Shown here piece by piece: positions 1-6,584 of a stretch of 64,000 nt of DNA. The notes beneath the pieces are model-generated. The model made no database searches. It had not been told where the DNA came from and saw only the letters and a program-made list of their open reading frames with translations. Both the position numbers and the translations under genes were made by a program. Position 1 is the first letter of the stretch, and each line of letters opens with the position of its first letter. Source of the stretch: an uncultured Roseateles sp. (lineage in GTDB: Bacteria; Pseudomonadota; Gammaproteobacteria; Burkholderiales; Burkholderiaceae_C); assembly GCF_945956965.1 (NCBI RefSeq), contig NZ_CAMFJS010000004.1, forward strand, positions 1 through 64,000. Direction: 5' to 3'.

Positions 1-18
1 CTGCGGAGCGCACGCATC

Positions 19-534
19 ATGGCCTCGGTCAATAAAGTCATTCTCATCGGCAATCTGGGGCGCGACCCCGAGTTGCGCTACAACCCCAGCGGCGTTGCCT
101 TCTGCACCATCAGCCTGGCGACCACCCGCAACTGGAAGAACCGCGAGTCCGGCGAGAAGCAGGAAGAGACCGAATGGCACCGTGTCGTGTTCAACGACAA
201 GCTGGCCGAAATCGTTGGCCAGTACTGCAAGAAGGGCAAGCCGCTCTACGTTGAAGGCCGCCTGCGCACCCGCAAGTGGCAAGACAAGGAAGGCCGCGAC
301 ACCTACACCACCGAAATCATCGCCGACCAAATGCAATTGCTGGGCGGCCGTGACAGCGGTGGCGCCGGTGGCGGCAGCAGCTACGGCGGTGGCGACGACT
401 ATGGCGACCAGCCTGCGGCTCGCGCTCCGGCAGCCCGCCCGGCAGCTCCGCGCGCCCCGGCTCCGCGCGCACCCGCGCCAGCACCGCGTGCGGCGACGGG
501 GTTTGACGATATGGATGACGACATCCCGTTCTAA
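19..534 (+). CDS. ssb: Single-stranded DNA-binding protein SSB
   Basis: SSB coats single-stranded DNA during replication, repair and recombination and recruits partner enzymes through its acidic tail. The 171-residue protein opens with the typical '[18 protein letters not shown]' and has an OB fold over about residues 1-110. A Gly-rich then Ala/Pro-rich linker follows, and it ends in the conserved tip 'DDDIPF'. Length and layout are normal for a proteobacterial SSB. The ATG at 19 is the natural start. The gene is complete, but a group II intron begins at the first base after its TAA, so the normal 3' untranslated region and terminator now lie about 2.8 kb downstream. Confidence 0.98.
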   Translation: MASVNKVILIGNLGRDPELRYNPSGVAFCTISLATTRNWKNRESGEKQEETEWHRVVFNDKLAEIVGQYCKKGKPLYVEGRLRTRKWQDKEGRDTYTTEIIADQMQLLGGRDSGGAGGGSSYGGGDDYGDQPAARAPAARPAAPRAPAPRAPAPAPRAATGFDDMDDDIPF

Positions 535-841
535 GTGCGCCGTTTTGCCTTGCGAATCAAGCACTTACGCGAGTATTGTACTCGCAGTCTAGCCTGCTAG
601 GAAGGCTAGTGGCTACCCACCCTACCTCGGCCTGGCAAAAGGCTGCGACTCCGAAAGGAGCGAGGGAAAGCAGCATGGTGGGAAAAGGCGGCAGCGGGGG
701 GAGAGGATCTACCCGCCGGCCGTCAAGCCAAGTCTCTTATGGTCAAGCCTGTATTGGTTGAACCACAAACCTGAGTTGAGTTGGGATCTCACTGGCGAAA
801 CGATCCTTGAGACGCCAGGCCGGGTAGTGGATGGGGCGAAA

Positions 842-848
842 TTAGAAC
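842..848 (+). other. Candidate EBS1 of the group II intron
   Basis: TTAGAAC here is perfectly complementary to the last seven bases of the 5' exon, GTTCTAA (528-534), which includes the ssb stop codon. It lies about 300 nt into the intron, a usual place for EBS1 in domain I. The match is seen directly; its role as EBS1 is inferred because the secondary structure was not folded. Confidence 0.65.
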
Positions 849-1137
849 ACCCGTCCACCTAGCCTCCCCGGAACGTGTGCAGTCTGCACATCCAAAGGTT
901 GAGTGTGGGACCTGTCAGAGACGTTTCTTGTTTGCGAGGAAATGCGGGATGCCCTAAGTTGGTCAGAGGCCTTGGCTGATGACCAATATGGGTACGGAGA
1001 CTTCATAGTACCCAATGTCGGGCCGTAATGGCTGCGGCAACCGGTAACCAATCCGGTCTCGAACCTTGGCATAAGTGGGTGGCGACGCACACGAAAACTG
1101 AGGGGATGAGGGGGAAGGGAGTCAGTTAGCTAACCCC

Positions 1138-3282
1138 TTGAGCAAGCCGAACGGAGGGCAGTCAGTGCTGACCGATCGTACAAGTACCGCCCTCAAGGGT
1201 GCGGCAAAAGCTGTAGTCAATGGTTCCCGGGCAAAGAAGCTGATGAAGATCATGGTGAACAACCAGGATCTATGGTTCGCAGCCTACGCTGGCATCGCTT
1301 CCAACAAAGGCGCGCTAACGCCTGGGGTGAGCGGGGACACGCTGGATGGTTTCAGCCTTCGGCGGGTTGAAAAACTCATCGATGCCATCCGCAACGGCGA
1401 CTACAGGCCAACTCCAGTGCGACGGATCCATATCCCGAAGGATCGCCTCAACCCGAAAGGGAAGAAGCGGCCATTAGGGATCCCGAGCGGAGACGACAAG
1501 ATCGTGCAAGGGGTCATGCGAATGATCCTGGAGAGCATCTACGAACCTCAGTTCAGCCCATGCTCTCACGGCTTCCGGCCGAATCGGTCGTGTCACTCTG
1601 CGTTGGACATGGTCCATGCCGAGTGGAAAAGCACAACGTGGGTTTGCGAAGTAGACATCAAAGGTTTCTTCGACAACATCAACCATGACAAGCTGCTCGA
1701 AATCCTTAGAAGGAGGATCGACGACGAGGGGTTCATTCGCCTTGTTGAACGTTTCCTTCGGGCTGGCTACATGGAAGATTGGAAGCTGAGCGTCACCTAC
1801 AGCGGAACACCGCAGGGCGGGATCATTTCCCCGATCCTGGCGAACATCTACCTGCATGAGCTCGACGAGTTCATGCATAAGAAGATGGAAGCCTTCAACG
1901 TGGGTGAAAGAAGGCGCGAGAACCCGAGATACCAAAGACTGCGAGTCGAGATCTACAAGCGGCAGATGAAGATCAAGCGAGCGCAAGCTCAGCTTGTTCA
2001 AGACGATGCTGGCGCAGTGGAACGCCTCAAAGAGGAAATCGCAGTTCGAAAGGCGCGGCATGCGTCGCTAACGGTTCCGTGGTCTAACCCGGAACACGAG
2101 CGGAGTCGCAGTCAGGTGAGAGCGGCAGAAATAAGCCTCAAGCGTCTCGTTGCAAGACGGGAGTCGCTGCCGGCGAAGATCCAGTTGCTGCAAGCCGAGA
2201 TTGCATTGCTGCGCCTAGAGAAACAAAGTCTACCAAGCGTCGATATGCAGGACTCTGAGTACCGTCGTCTTCGGTACATCCGCTACGCCGATGACTTCCT
2301 CATCGGAGTGGTGGCATCGAAGGCGGAGGCCAAAGAGATCATGAGCGAGGTGAGCGCTTTCGTAGAAGGCGAACTCAAGCTTGAGATCTCAGCGGAGAAG
2401 TCCCGTCTTGGGGCTCTCGAGGATGGATGCAATTTTCTGGGGTACGAGCTAAGCCATCAGAAAGGTGGGGAACGACGAGTCAAGGCGGTGGTGCACGTGA
2501 GTGATGAGGATCGAAAGGTCCACGCCACGAAACGTGTCATCAACGGCCAGATTCGGTTGCAACCCAGCTGGAAGAAACTGGATCGTTTCGTCAGGGAGCG
2601 ACGCTACGGCGCGCTGGACCAATTAAGGACTCCGTCAGTGGGGAAGAGAACGTACATGCTCCAACAGAGCGAGTACGAGATCGTCTCCCAGTTCAACGCG
2701 GAATTGCGCGGCCTAGCGAACTACTACAACCGGTGCCCGAAGTACCACCTCTCGACGGTGGAATGGCTGTGGCAACGCAGCCTGGCCAAAACGCTTGGGG
2801 CGAAGTGGGGGGTAACGTCCCCCACTGCGTTCAAGCGACTACGGCAAATGGACGGCAAACTGGCACTGAAGTACCACGACAGGCAAGGGAGGGAACGGCT
2901 GTTGCAGGTCTACCGTCTGGCAGACCGCGCGCCCACACCCTCCTACATGCCGAAAGAGCGCGAGGTCTACCGACCGAGCGTGGACGACAGGCCGAACACC
3001 TTCGTCTTCAAAGCGGAGCGATCCGAGTTGCTCAATCGGCTGATGGCCAGTGAATGCGAGTACTGCGCGGATACGAAAGGACCCTTCGAGGTCCATCATG
3101 TTCGGAAGATGAAAGACCTGGATAAGGGGATGGAACCGTGGAAACGCATGATGATCGCCAGGCGGCGTAAAACGCTGATCCTGTGTGAGCCATGCCACGA
3201 CCAGCTCCACGCCGGAAAACTTCCGGACTGGAGAGGCCGAGAGCCTGAACCGTCAAAGCTAATGGAGAGCCGGATGCATTGA
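1138..3282 (+). CDS. ltrA: Group II intron reverse transcriptase/maturase with HNH endonuclease
   Basis: This intron-encoded protein helps the intron RNA splice and copies it into DNA at new sites. The 714 residues contain RT motifs ('RPLGIPSGDDKIVQ', 'HGFRPNRSCHSAL', 'GTPQGGIISPILAN') and the catalytic 'YADD' at about residues 383-386. A maturase/X region spans roughly 500-620. A C-terminal HNH domain has paired CxxC motifs ('CEYC', 'CEPCHDQLH') and 'HH' at about 639-695. It is longer than typical LtrA (about 600 aa) because of a charged, probably coiled-coil insertion before YADD (about 250-375). Translation appears to start at TTG 1138. The stop codon lies inside domain V, so the ORF overlaps catalytic RNA. 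Confidence 0.95.
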   Translation: MSKPNGGQSVLTDRTSTALKGAAKAVVNGSRAKKLMKIMVNNQDLWFAAYAGIASNKGALTPGVSGDTLDGFSLRRVEKLIDAIRNGDYRPTPVRRIHIPKDRLNPKGKKRPLGIPSGDDKIVQGVMRMILESIYEPQFSPCSHGFRPNRSCHSALDMVHAEWKSTTWVCEVDIKGFFDNINHDKLLEILRRRIDDEGFIRLVERFLRAGYMEDWKLSVTYSGTPQGGIISPILANIYLHELDEFMHKKMEAFNVGERRRENPRYQRLRVEIYKRQMKIKRAQAQLVQDDAGAVERLKEEIAVRKARHASLTVPWSNPEHERSRSQVRAAEISLKRLVARRESLPAKIQLLQAEIALLRLEKQSLPSVDMQDSEYRRLRYIRYADDFLIGVVASKAEAKEIMSEVSAFVEGELKLEISAEKSRLGALEDGCNFLGYELSHQKGGERRVKAVVHVSDEDRKVHATKRVINGQIRLQPSWKKLDRFVRERRYGALDQLRTPSVGKRTYMLQQSEYEIVSQFNAELRGLANYYNRCPKYHLSTVEWLWQRSLAKTLGAKWGVTSPTAFKRLRQMDGKLALKYHDRQGRERLLQVYRLADRAPTPSYMPKEREVYRPSVDDRPNTFVFKAERSELLNRLMASECEYCADTKGPFEVHHVRKMKDLDKGMEPWKRMMIARRRKTLILCEPCHDQLHAGKLPDWRGREPEPSKLMESRMH

Positions 3283-3302
3283 AAGGTGCACGTCCGGTTC
3301 GG
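3267..3302 (+). ncRNA. Group II intron domain V
   Basis: The sequence GAGCCGGATGC, a GAAA-type loop and GCACGTCCGGTTCGG form the conserved 34-36 nt hairpin of group II catalytic domain V, including the AGC triad at 3268-3270. The stop codon of the intron ORF (TGA at 3280-3282) falls in its loop. Confidence 0.9.
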
Positions 3303-3388
3303 TGGGGGGGTAACGGTTGTCTCACAATTGCTAGGCTGCGAGCATCACGTACCCTACCCAACAAAGTACTTGGCAGTTAGTTGTCAAC

Positions 3389-3424
3389 AAAAAGCCCGCG
3401 GCCTAATAGCTGCGGGCTTTTTTT
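3389..3424 (+). terminator. Rho-independent terminator downstream of ssb and the intron
   Basis: The stem AAAAAGCCCGCGGC pairs with GCTGCGGGCTTTTT around a six-base loop and is followed by a T run. It was probably the original ssb terminator before the intron separated the two. Confidence 0.9.
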
Positions 3425-4087
3425 ATTGTTTACATCGCATCTCTTGTTCGGTGTCGGGGTTGGGTATCGCTTGCCCCCAAGATGCGCAAACAACAGAACC
3501 CATACCGGATTCGCTTGCTCCTTCTTGATTCAGGTGAGCGCTTTCGGTTGATCGTCGAGTGGGCCGCAGGTGCCCAATACCCCCAAGTCAAATCTAGGCT
3601 GGCTGCAGCCGTTCGGACTCGGCCCCAGTAGGTCAGCAAAGTGCCCCGTTGCCGTCATTGGAAGCCGACCTCCGGCAGCCAATCTGCGACCCAAAGCTGC
3701 CATTCCCAGAGCACGACACATCGCCCTATTGCAGTCGCTCAACGTGACGATTAACCGGTGCGCGTCAGCGCGTCCGGGTTGAATAAAAGGTTAGGCACCT
3801 AGCTCAAGGCCAGTTCTTGATCGCCCAAGAACACGAGAAGTCCGGCCTGAACGGCGCCGACATTGCCGGCGGCATGAGGTTCTGCATGAGTGCGGGCCTC
3901 AAGTGGCAGCGAAGGGGCCGCGGCCCGTGTAGTGGTAGCTTGATGGCGCCCAACATGGTTTCCGTGTCGCCCCCAAAAGGCTAGCGGACTACACCTCAGT
4001 AAACCAAAAATTGTTTGAGCACCTATTAAACCTAGTCAGCCCCTACTGCTCTAGGCAGCGATCACACTGACATACTAGTTACAGTAT
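3425..4087. other. Intergenic stretch without a supported gene
   Basis: No ORF here has convincing coding character. Short frames at 3286-3528, 3430-3639, 3530-3742 and 3570-3782 overlap one another on both strands and resemble nothing recognised. A frame from about 3788 to a TAG near 3983 is open but has no clear start codon. The one structured item is the attC-like element at 3737-3796, listed separately. Confidence 0.6.
3737..3796. repeat. attC-like site (59-base-element-like)
   Basis: This 60-bp element is bounded by GCTCAAC (fits RYYYAAC) at the left and GTTAGGC (fits GTTRRRY) at the right. Inside are GATTAACC and GGGTTGAAT, which pair except for one unpaired base, around a GC-rich centre. 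Spacers of 5 and about 5-6 bases separate inner and outer boxes. Boxes, order, spacing and an extrahelical base all match attC architecture, although the outer boxes pair imperfectly (one G-T and one mismatch). Its location next to an IntI relic strengthens the call. It may be degenerate. Confidence 0.55.
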
Positions 4088-5026
4088 TTACTGTGGCGGC
4101 CCAACGAGCGCAGAAACGTCTCCCCTGCGGAAGGCACGCTCCATCTCGGAAGCCAAATTCAGGATCCTCTTACTCTCTGATTCACTGAAACGGCTTGACA
4201 ACGAATCATACGAATCATCGCACGGACCACCAGTAAAGCAACGGAACTGAAGCCGGACATCTTTCGCCTCCATGCCGGCGATGGATGAAACCCTCATTTC
4301 GGCGATATCAAAGGCGGCGGAGGATTCCTCTCTGGAATAATTCTGAGCCTGTCCCCCAATCTTCAAATTGCTCAAAATATAGTTTTTCGCGGCAAAAATC
4401 AATCCTTGCCGCGCCAATTCGTCCACTGCCGCTAAATTTTCCGATTTAGACTTAATCATCGATAAATCTAGGACATTTATTGCCTCAACATATTTGGCAG
4501 CAAATTTATCTCCTTCTGGAGGCTCCGCGAACGCTGCGAGAGCTTCGCCTGATATCTGGCTGCAATAGACCGTCAATCGATCTTTCGCCTTGAGCCGCAT
4601 TTGATGATTTGTACTGCTGGTGGATTTTAACAATGGATCAGAAGCGGGTGATCGCATTGCATTCAGCCCCGCGCAAGGACGTAGTAAGCGAACTCCCGCG
4701 CCAAATGCCCCCGGCTGTCTAGATTCCCTTAGTGCGACAACCTCCCTGTAAGCATCTGAGCTGGAATACCCCTTAAACCAATCTGATTTTATGGGATTCG
4801 CTGGCGCAGCTTTACTGTACTGAGCGTTGGGCTCAGTCTCTATCGTAGAAGATGGCGACGACTGCGCTGGCAACTCAACGACGGCGGGGGGAACGGAAAC
4901 GTTTGATTGCACAGGTGGGGCGCTTTCCTCAGTGTCGGCGAACAACCGGAAAACTAACACACCTAACAAGGTCACGCCCAAAAAAGTGACCGCAAAAAAC
5001 CTAAATCTAGAATTCATCATTTGCAC
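4088..5026 (-). CDS. Hypothetical membrane-anchored protein, lower-GC
   Basis: I do not recognise this 312-residue protein. Its N-terminus ('RFRFFAVTFLGVTLLGVLVFRLF') is one hydrophobic segment, followed by a Ser/Pro-rich stretch and a soluble domain predicted to face the periplasm. Cysteines occur in 'PCAGL', 'VYCSQ' and 'RCFTGGPCDD'. Its start overlaps the end of the upstream minus-strand gene by 10 bases, so the two are probably translated together. Base composition is visibly less GC-rich than the flanking core genes, and codon choice (AAA, ATT, TTT) differs, which suggests acquisition. Within the proposed integron relic the pair would be cassette cargo. Function is unknown. Confidence 0.75.
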   Translation of the reverse strand: MQMMNSRFRFFAVTFLGVTLLGVLVFRLFADTEESAPPVQSNVSVPPAVVELPAQSSPSSTIETEPNAQYSKAAPANPIKSDWFKGYSSSDAYREVVALRESRQPGAFGAGVRLLRPCAGLNAMRSPASDPLLKSTSSTNHQMRLKAKDRLTVYCSQISGEALAAFAEPPEGDKFAAKYVEAINVLDLSMIKSKSENLAAVDELARQGLIFAAKNYILSNLKIGGQAQNYSREESSAAFDIAEMRVSSIAGMEAKDVRLQFRCFTGGPCDDSYDSLSSRFSESESKRILNLASEMERAFRRGDVSALVGPPQ

Positions 5027-5796
5027 GGGGTATTTTGCGGGTTTGGAATTCCATCCAGGAATCGCCCCAAGGATGTTACAACAGGCTGTTGACCATAATC
5101 GACCGAATAAATTATAAATCGAACAGTCTGGCCGACCGGATACGCCACATCCACTCGCATTCCCGCCCGTAACACACTCGTGTTTCCTGCATATGTCTGG
5201 CCAATAGAGTCTCGAGCCAGATAGTAGTCATATATCATATCTGCATCGGGCGACCGAACTCTTTCATTGACAATCGGCGTCTTCACACACTTGTCAAGAA
5301 GAGGGAACAAAAGTTCAACATTATCCGTTATGGCAGCCACGACTACAGCGCCGACGGCTTTAGAACTTTCTTCAGCAAGTACGGGTAGAAGTAGGTTATA
5401 GGTCCGACATTCTTCGTTGATACACAAGCCAGTATTCCCAAGTTCCCAGGCATAGTCAAATCGTTTGACATAGACAGTAACCCTTTCCAGTTCAACGGTC
5501 GGCGAATCACCGACAGCCACATAACCAAGCGATTCCATATAGTCCCGCGCGTCCCCCCCGCCCGGATTGGACCCATCGCCATTACATGGTTGGTCTGGGT
5601 CGACGCAAATGGGGTTGTATAGCAGGCGCTCCTGATTTTTGCTGGGGGCCTTCACCACATTCCCTGTCAATCCGACCCAACGTTTTACATAAGGAGTATT
5701 TGGAAAGCTCTCTTTTCCCACTAATTGCCCGGATGAAGCCGCAAATGAGTGAAGGAGGAACGCAAGGCCAGCAAAAATTTTACAAATATCACTCAT
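5017..5796 (-). CDS. Hypothetical secreted Cys-rich protein, lower-GC
   Basis: I do not recognise this product. I place the start at the ATG at 5796 ('MSDICKIFAGLAFLLHSFAASSG') rather than at 5853, because it begins a good Sec signal peptide and has AAAGGGA a few bases upstream. The roughly 259-residue protein has a Gly/Asp-rich stretch ('CNGDGSNPGGGDARDY') and about seven cysteines after the signal peptide ('NPICVD', 'QPC', 'GLCINEEC', 'DKCVK', 'TPCK'), compatible with a disulfide-bonded periplasmic or exported protein. It overlaps the next gene (4088-5026) by 10 bases. Its composition is lower in GC than its surroundings, as in its partner. Confidence 0.75.
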   Translation of the reverse strand: MSDICKIFAGLAFLLHSFAASSGQLVGKESFPNTPYVKRWVGLTGNVVKAPSKNQERLLYNPICVDPDQPCNGDGSNPGGGDARDYMESLGYVAVGDSPTVELERVTVYVKRFDYAWELGNTGLCINEECRTYNLLLPVLAEESSKAVGAVVVAAITDNVELLFPLLDKCVKTPIVNERVRSPDADMIYDYYLARDSIGQTYAGNTSVLRAGMRVDVAYPVGQTVRFIIYSVDYGQQPVVTSLGRFLDGIPNPQNTPCK

Positions 5797-6172
5797 GCCA
5801 TCCCTTTTTGAATATTTTAAAATCGATAGATCGGAGGTCGTATGCATATACATCCCCGTGAACCCCGACGCGAAAGAACTATTGAAGTAAATGGCTACTG
5901 AACCTTAGTCAAATTGATGACAGTCGAGTAGCTTCTAACTACTATTTCAAAAGGTGTTGGGCGGGGCAAATCCCCCATTGTGGGGGTGCGGTAGATGTGA
6001 TCGAACCAATGGAACTTCACTCATATAACAACGCGCGCGTAGCATCTTTTTGAATTGAATGACACCTGTCAGAGCTGACAGGCGTTGTATTGCCTTGGCG
6101 ACGCGACACGCGGCACGGCGACACCAGTTCTAGATCTGAGAGCTCTGGATGCCTAGCATTTTTTAAACAGAC
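5797..6172. other. Intergenic stretch with short inverted repeats
   Basis: No gene is supported. It contains a CCCCCA-TTG-TGGGGG hairpin at 5972-5986 and an 18-bp perfect palindrome at 6065-6082. The promoter of the 5796/5026 gene pair should lie at its left end, but no clear -35/-10 pair was identified. Confidence 0.5.
6065..6082. repeat. Perfect 18-bp palindrome
   Basis: CCTGTCAGAGCTGACAGG is a perfect palindrome in the gap between the low-GC gene pair and the integrase relic. It could be a regulator operator or the remains of an element end; nothing in the sequence decides this. Confidence 0.4.
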
Positions 6173-6373
6173 GTGCGCGCCGGTGCTCCGCACACGCTGC
6201 GGCACTCGTTTGCAACCCACCTGCTGCAGCCCGGCTATGACATCCGAACGGTTCAAGAGCTATTCGGTCAATCGGGTGTCGCCACGACCATGATCTACTC
6301 CCATGTGCTGAAGGTCGTTGGAGGCGCGGTCAAGAGCTCTCTCGATTCGATGCGTTTCGCATTGAGTGCGTTC
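6173..6373 (+). pseudogene. intI: C-terminal remnant of an integron-type tyrosine recombinase
   Basis: The frame reads '[26 protein letters not shown]' then '[11 protein letters not shown]'. This is the catalytic C-terminus of tyrosine recombinases and most resembles integron integrases, whose proteins end '...MIYTHVLKVGGAGVRSPLD'. The box II HxxR and the Tyr nucleophile are present, but the conserved His of 'LLGH' is Gln here ('LFGQ'). The N-terminal three quarters is missing; an in-frame TAA lies just upstream at 6164-6166. The similarity fades after about 'KSSLDSMRF' although the ORF stays open to 6469. It is an inactive fragment. Its orientation places the low-GC gene pair where cassettes would be expected. 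Confidence 0.85.
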
Positions 6374-6584
6374 TGCTGGCTCGAAAGCAGACGGTGGGCA
6401 ATCACTGCTAACGGCCGAGGCTCAGGGGCAAGGTGCGCAGTCGGGCGACTGCTATGGGCACGGAACTGACCTACAGGCGTCAAGTACGAATAGCGACGGG
6501 CCTTTTTCATGGTCGGCGGTGGCCACGCGGCTACAGTGGTCAGCCCTGTAGCTCAGCCGGGCCAATGCCCGGGCCCGCCCTGCC
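6374..6584. other. Spacer between integrase relic and oxoprolinase gene
   Basis: There is no supported gene. It must contain the promoter of the downstream oxoprolinase unless that gene is read from further left, but no clear promoter was seen. Confidence 0.5.

Larger units (their letters stand above)
535..3360 (+). mobile_element. Group II intron inserted directly after the ssb stop codon
   Basis: The element starts with the canonical GTGCG at 535, the base after the ssb TAA. The last seven exon bases, GTTCTAA (528-534), are the exact reverse complement of TTAGAAC at 842-848, which fits IBS1-EBS1 pairing and supports the 5' boundary. A weaker EBS2 candidate is GGATG at about 829-833, opposite CATCC at 522-526. 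Structural RNA occupies about 535-1137, the RT/maturase ORF follows, and a domain V hairpin lies at 3267-3302. The 3' end is not resolved and should fall near 3357-3362, after a short domain VI with a CTACCC stretch. The ORF is intact, so the intron may still be active. Class was not assigned. Confidence 0.9.

Noticed and set aside
3530-3742. Short ORFs between the ssb terminator and the attC-like site
   Set aside because: They overlap on both strands, lack ribosome-binding sites and resemble no known proteins.
5956-5962. GTTGGGC as a second attC or attI core near the integrase relic
   Set aside because: It fits GTTRRRY, but no RYYYAAC partner with matching inner boxes was found at the right distance, and the strand is wrong for attI in the proposed geometry.
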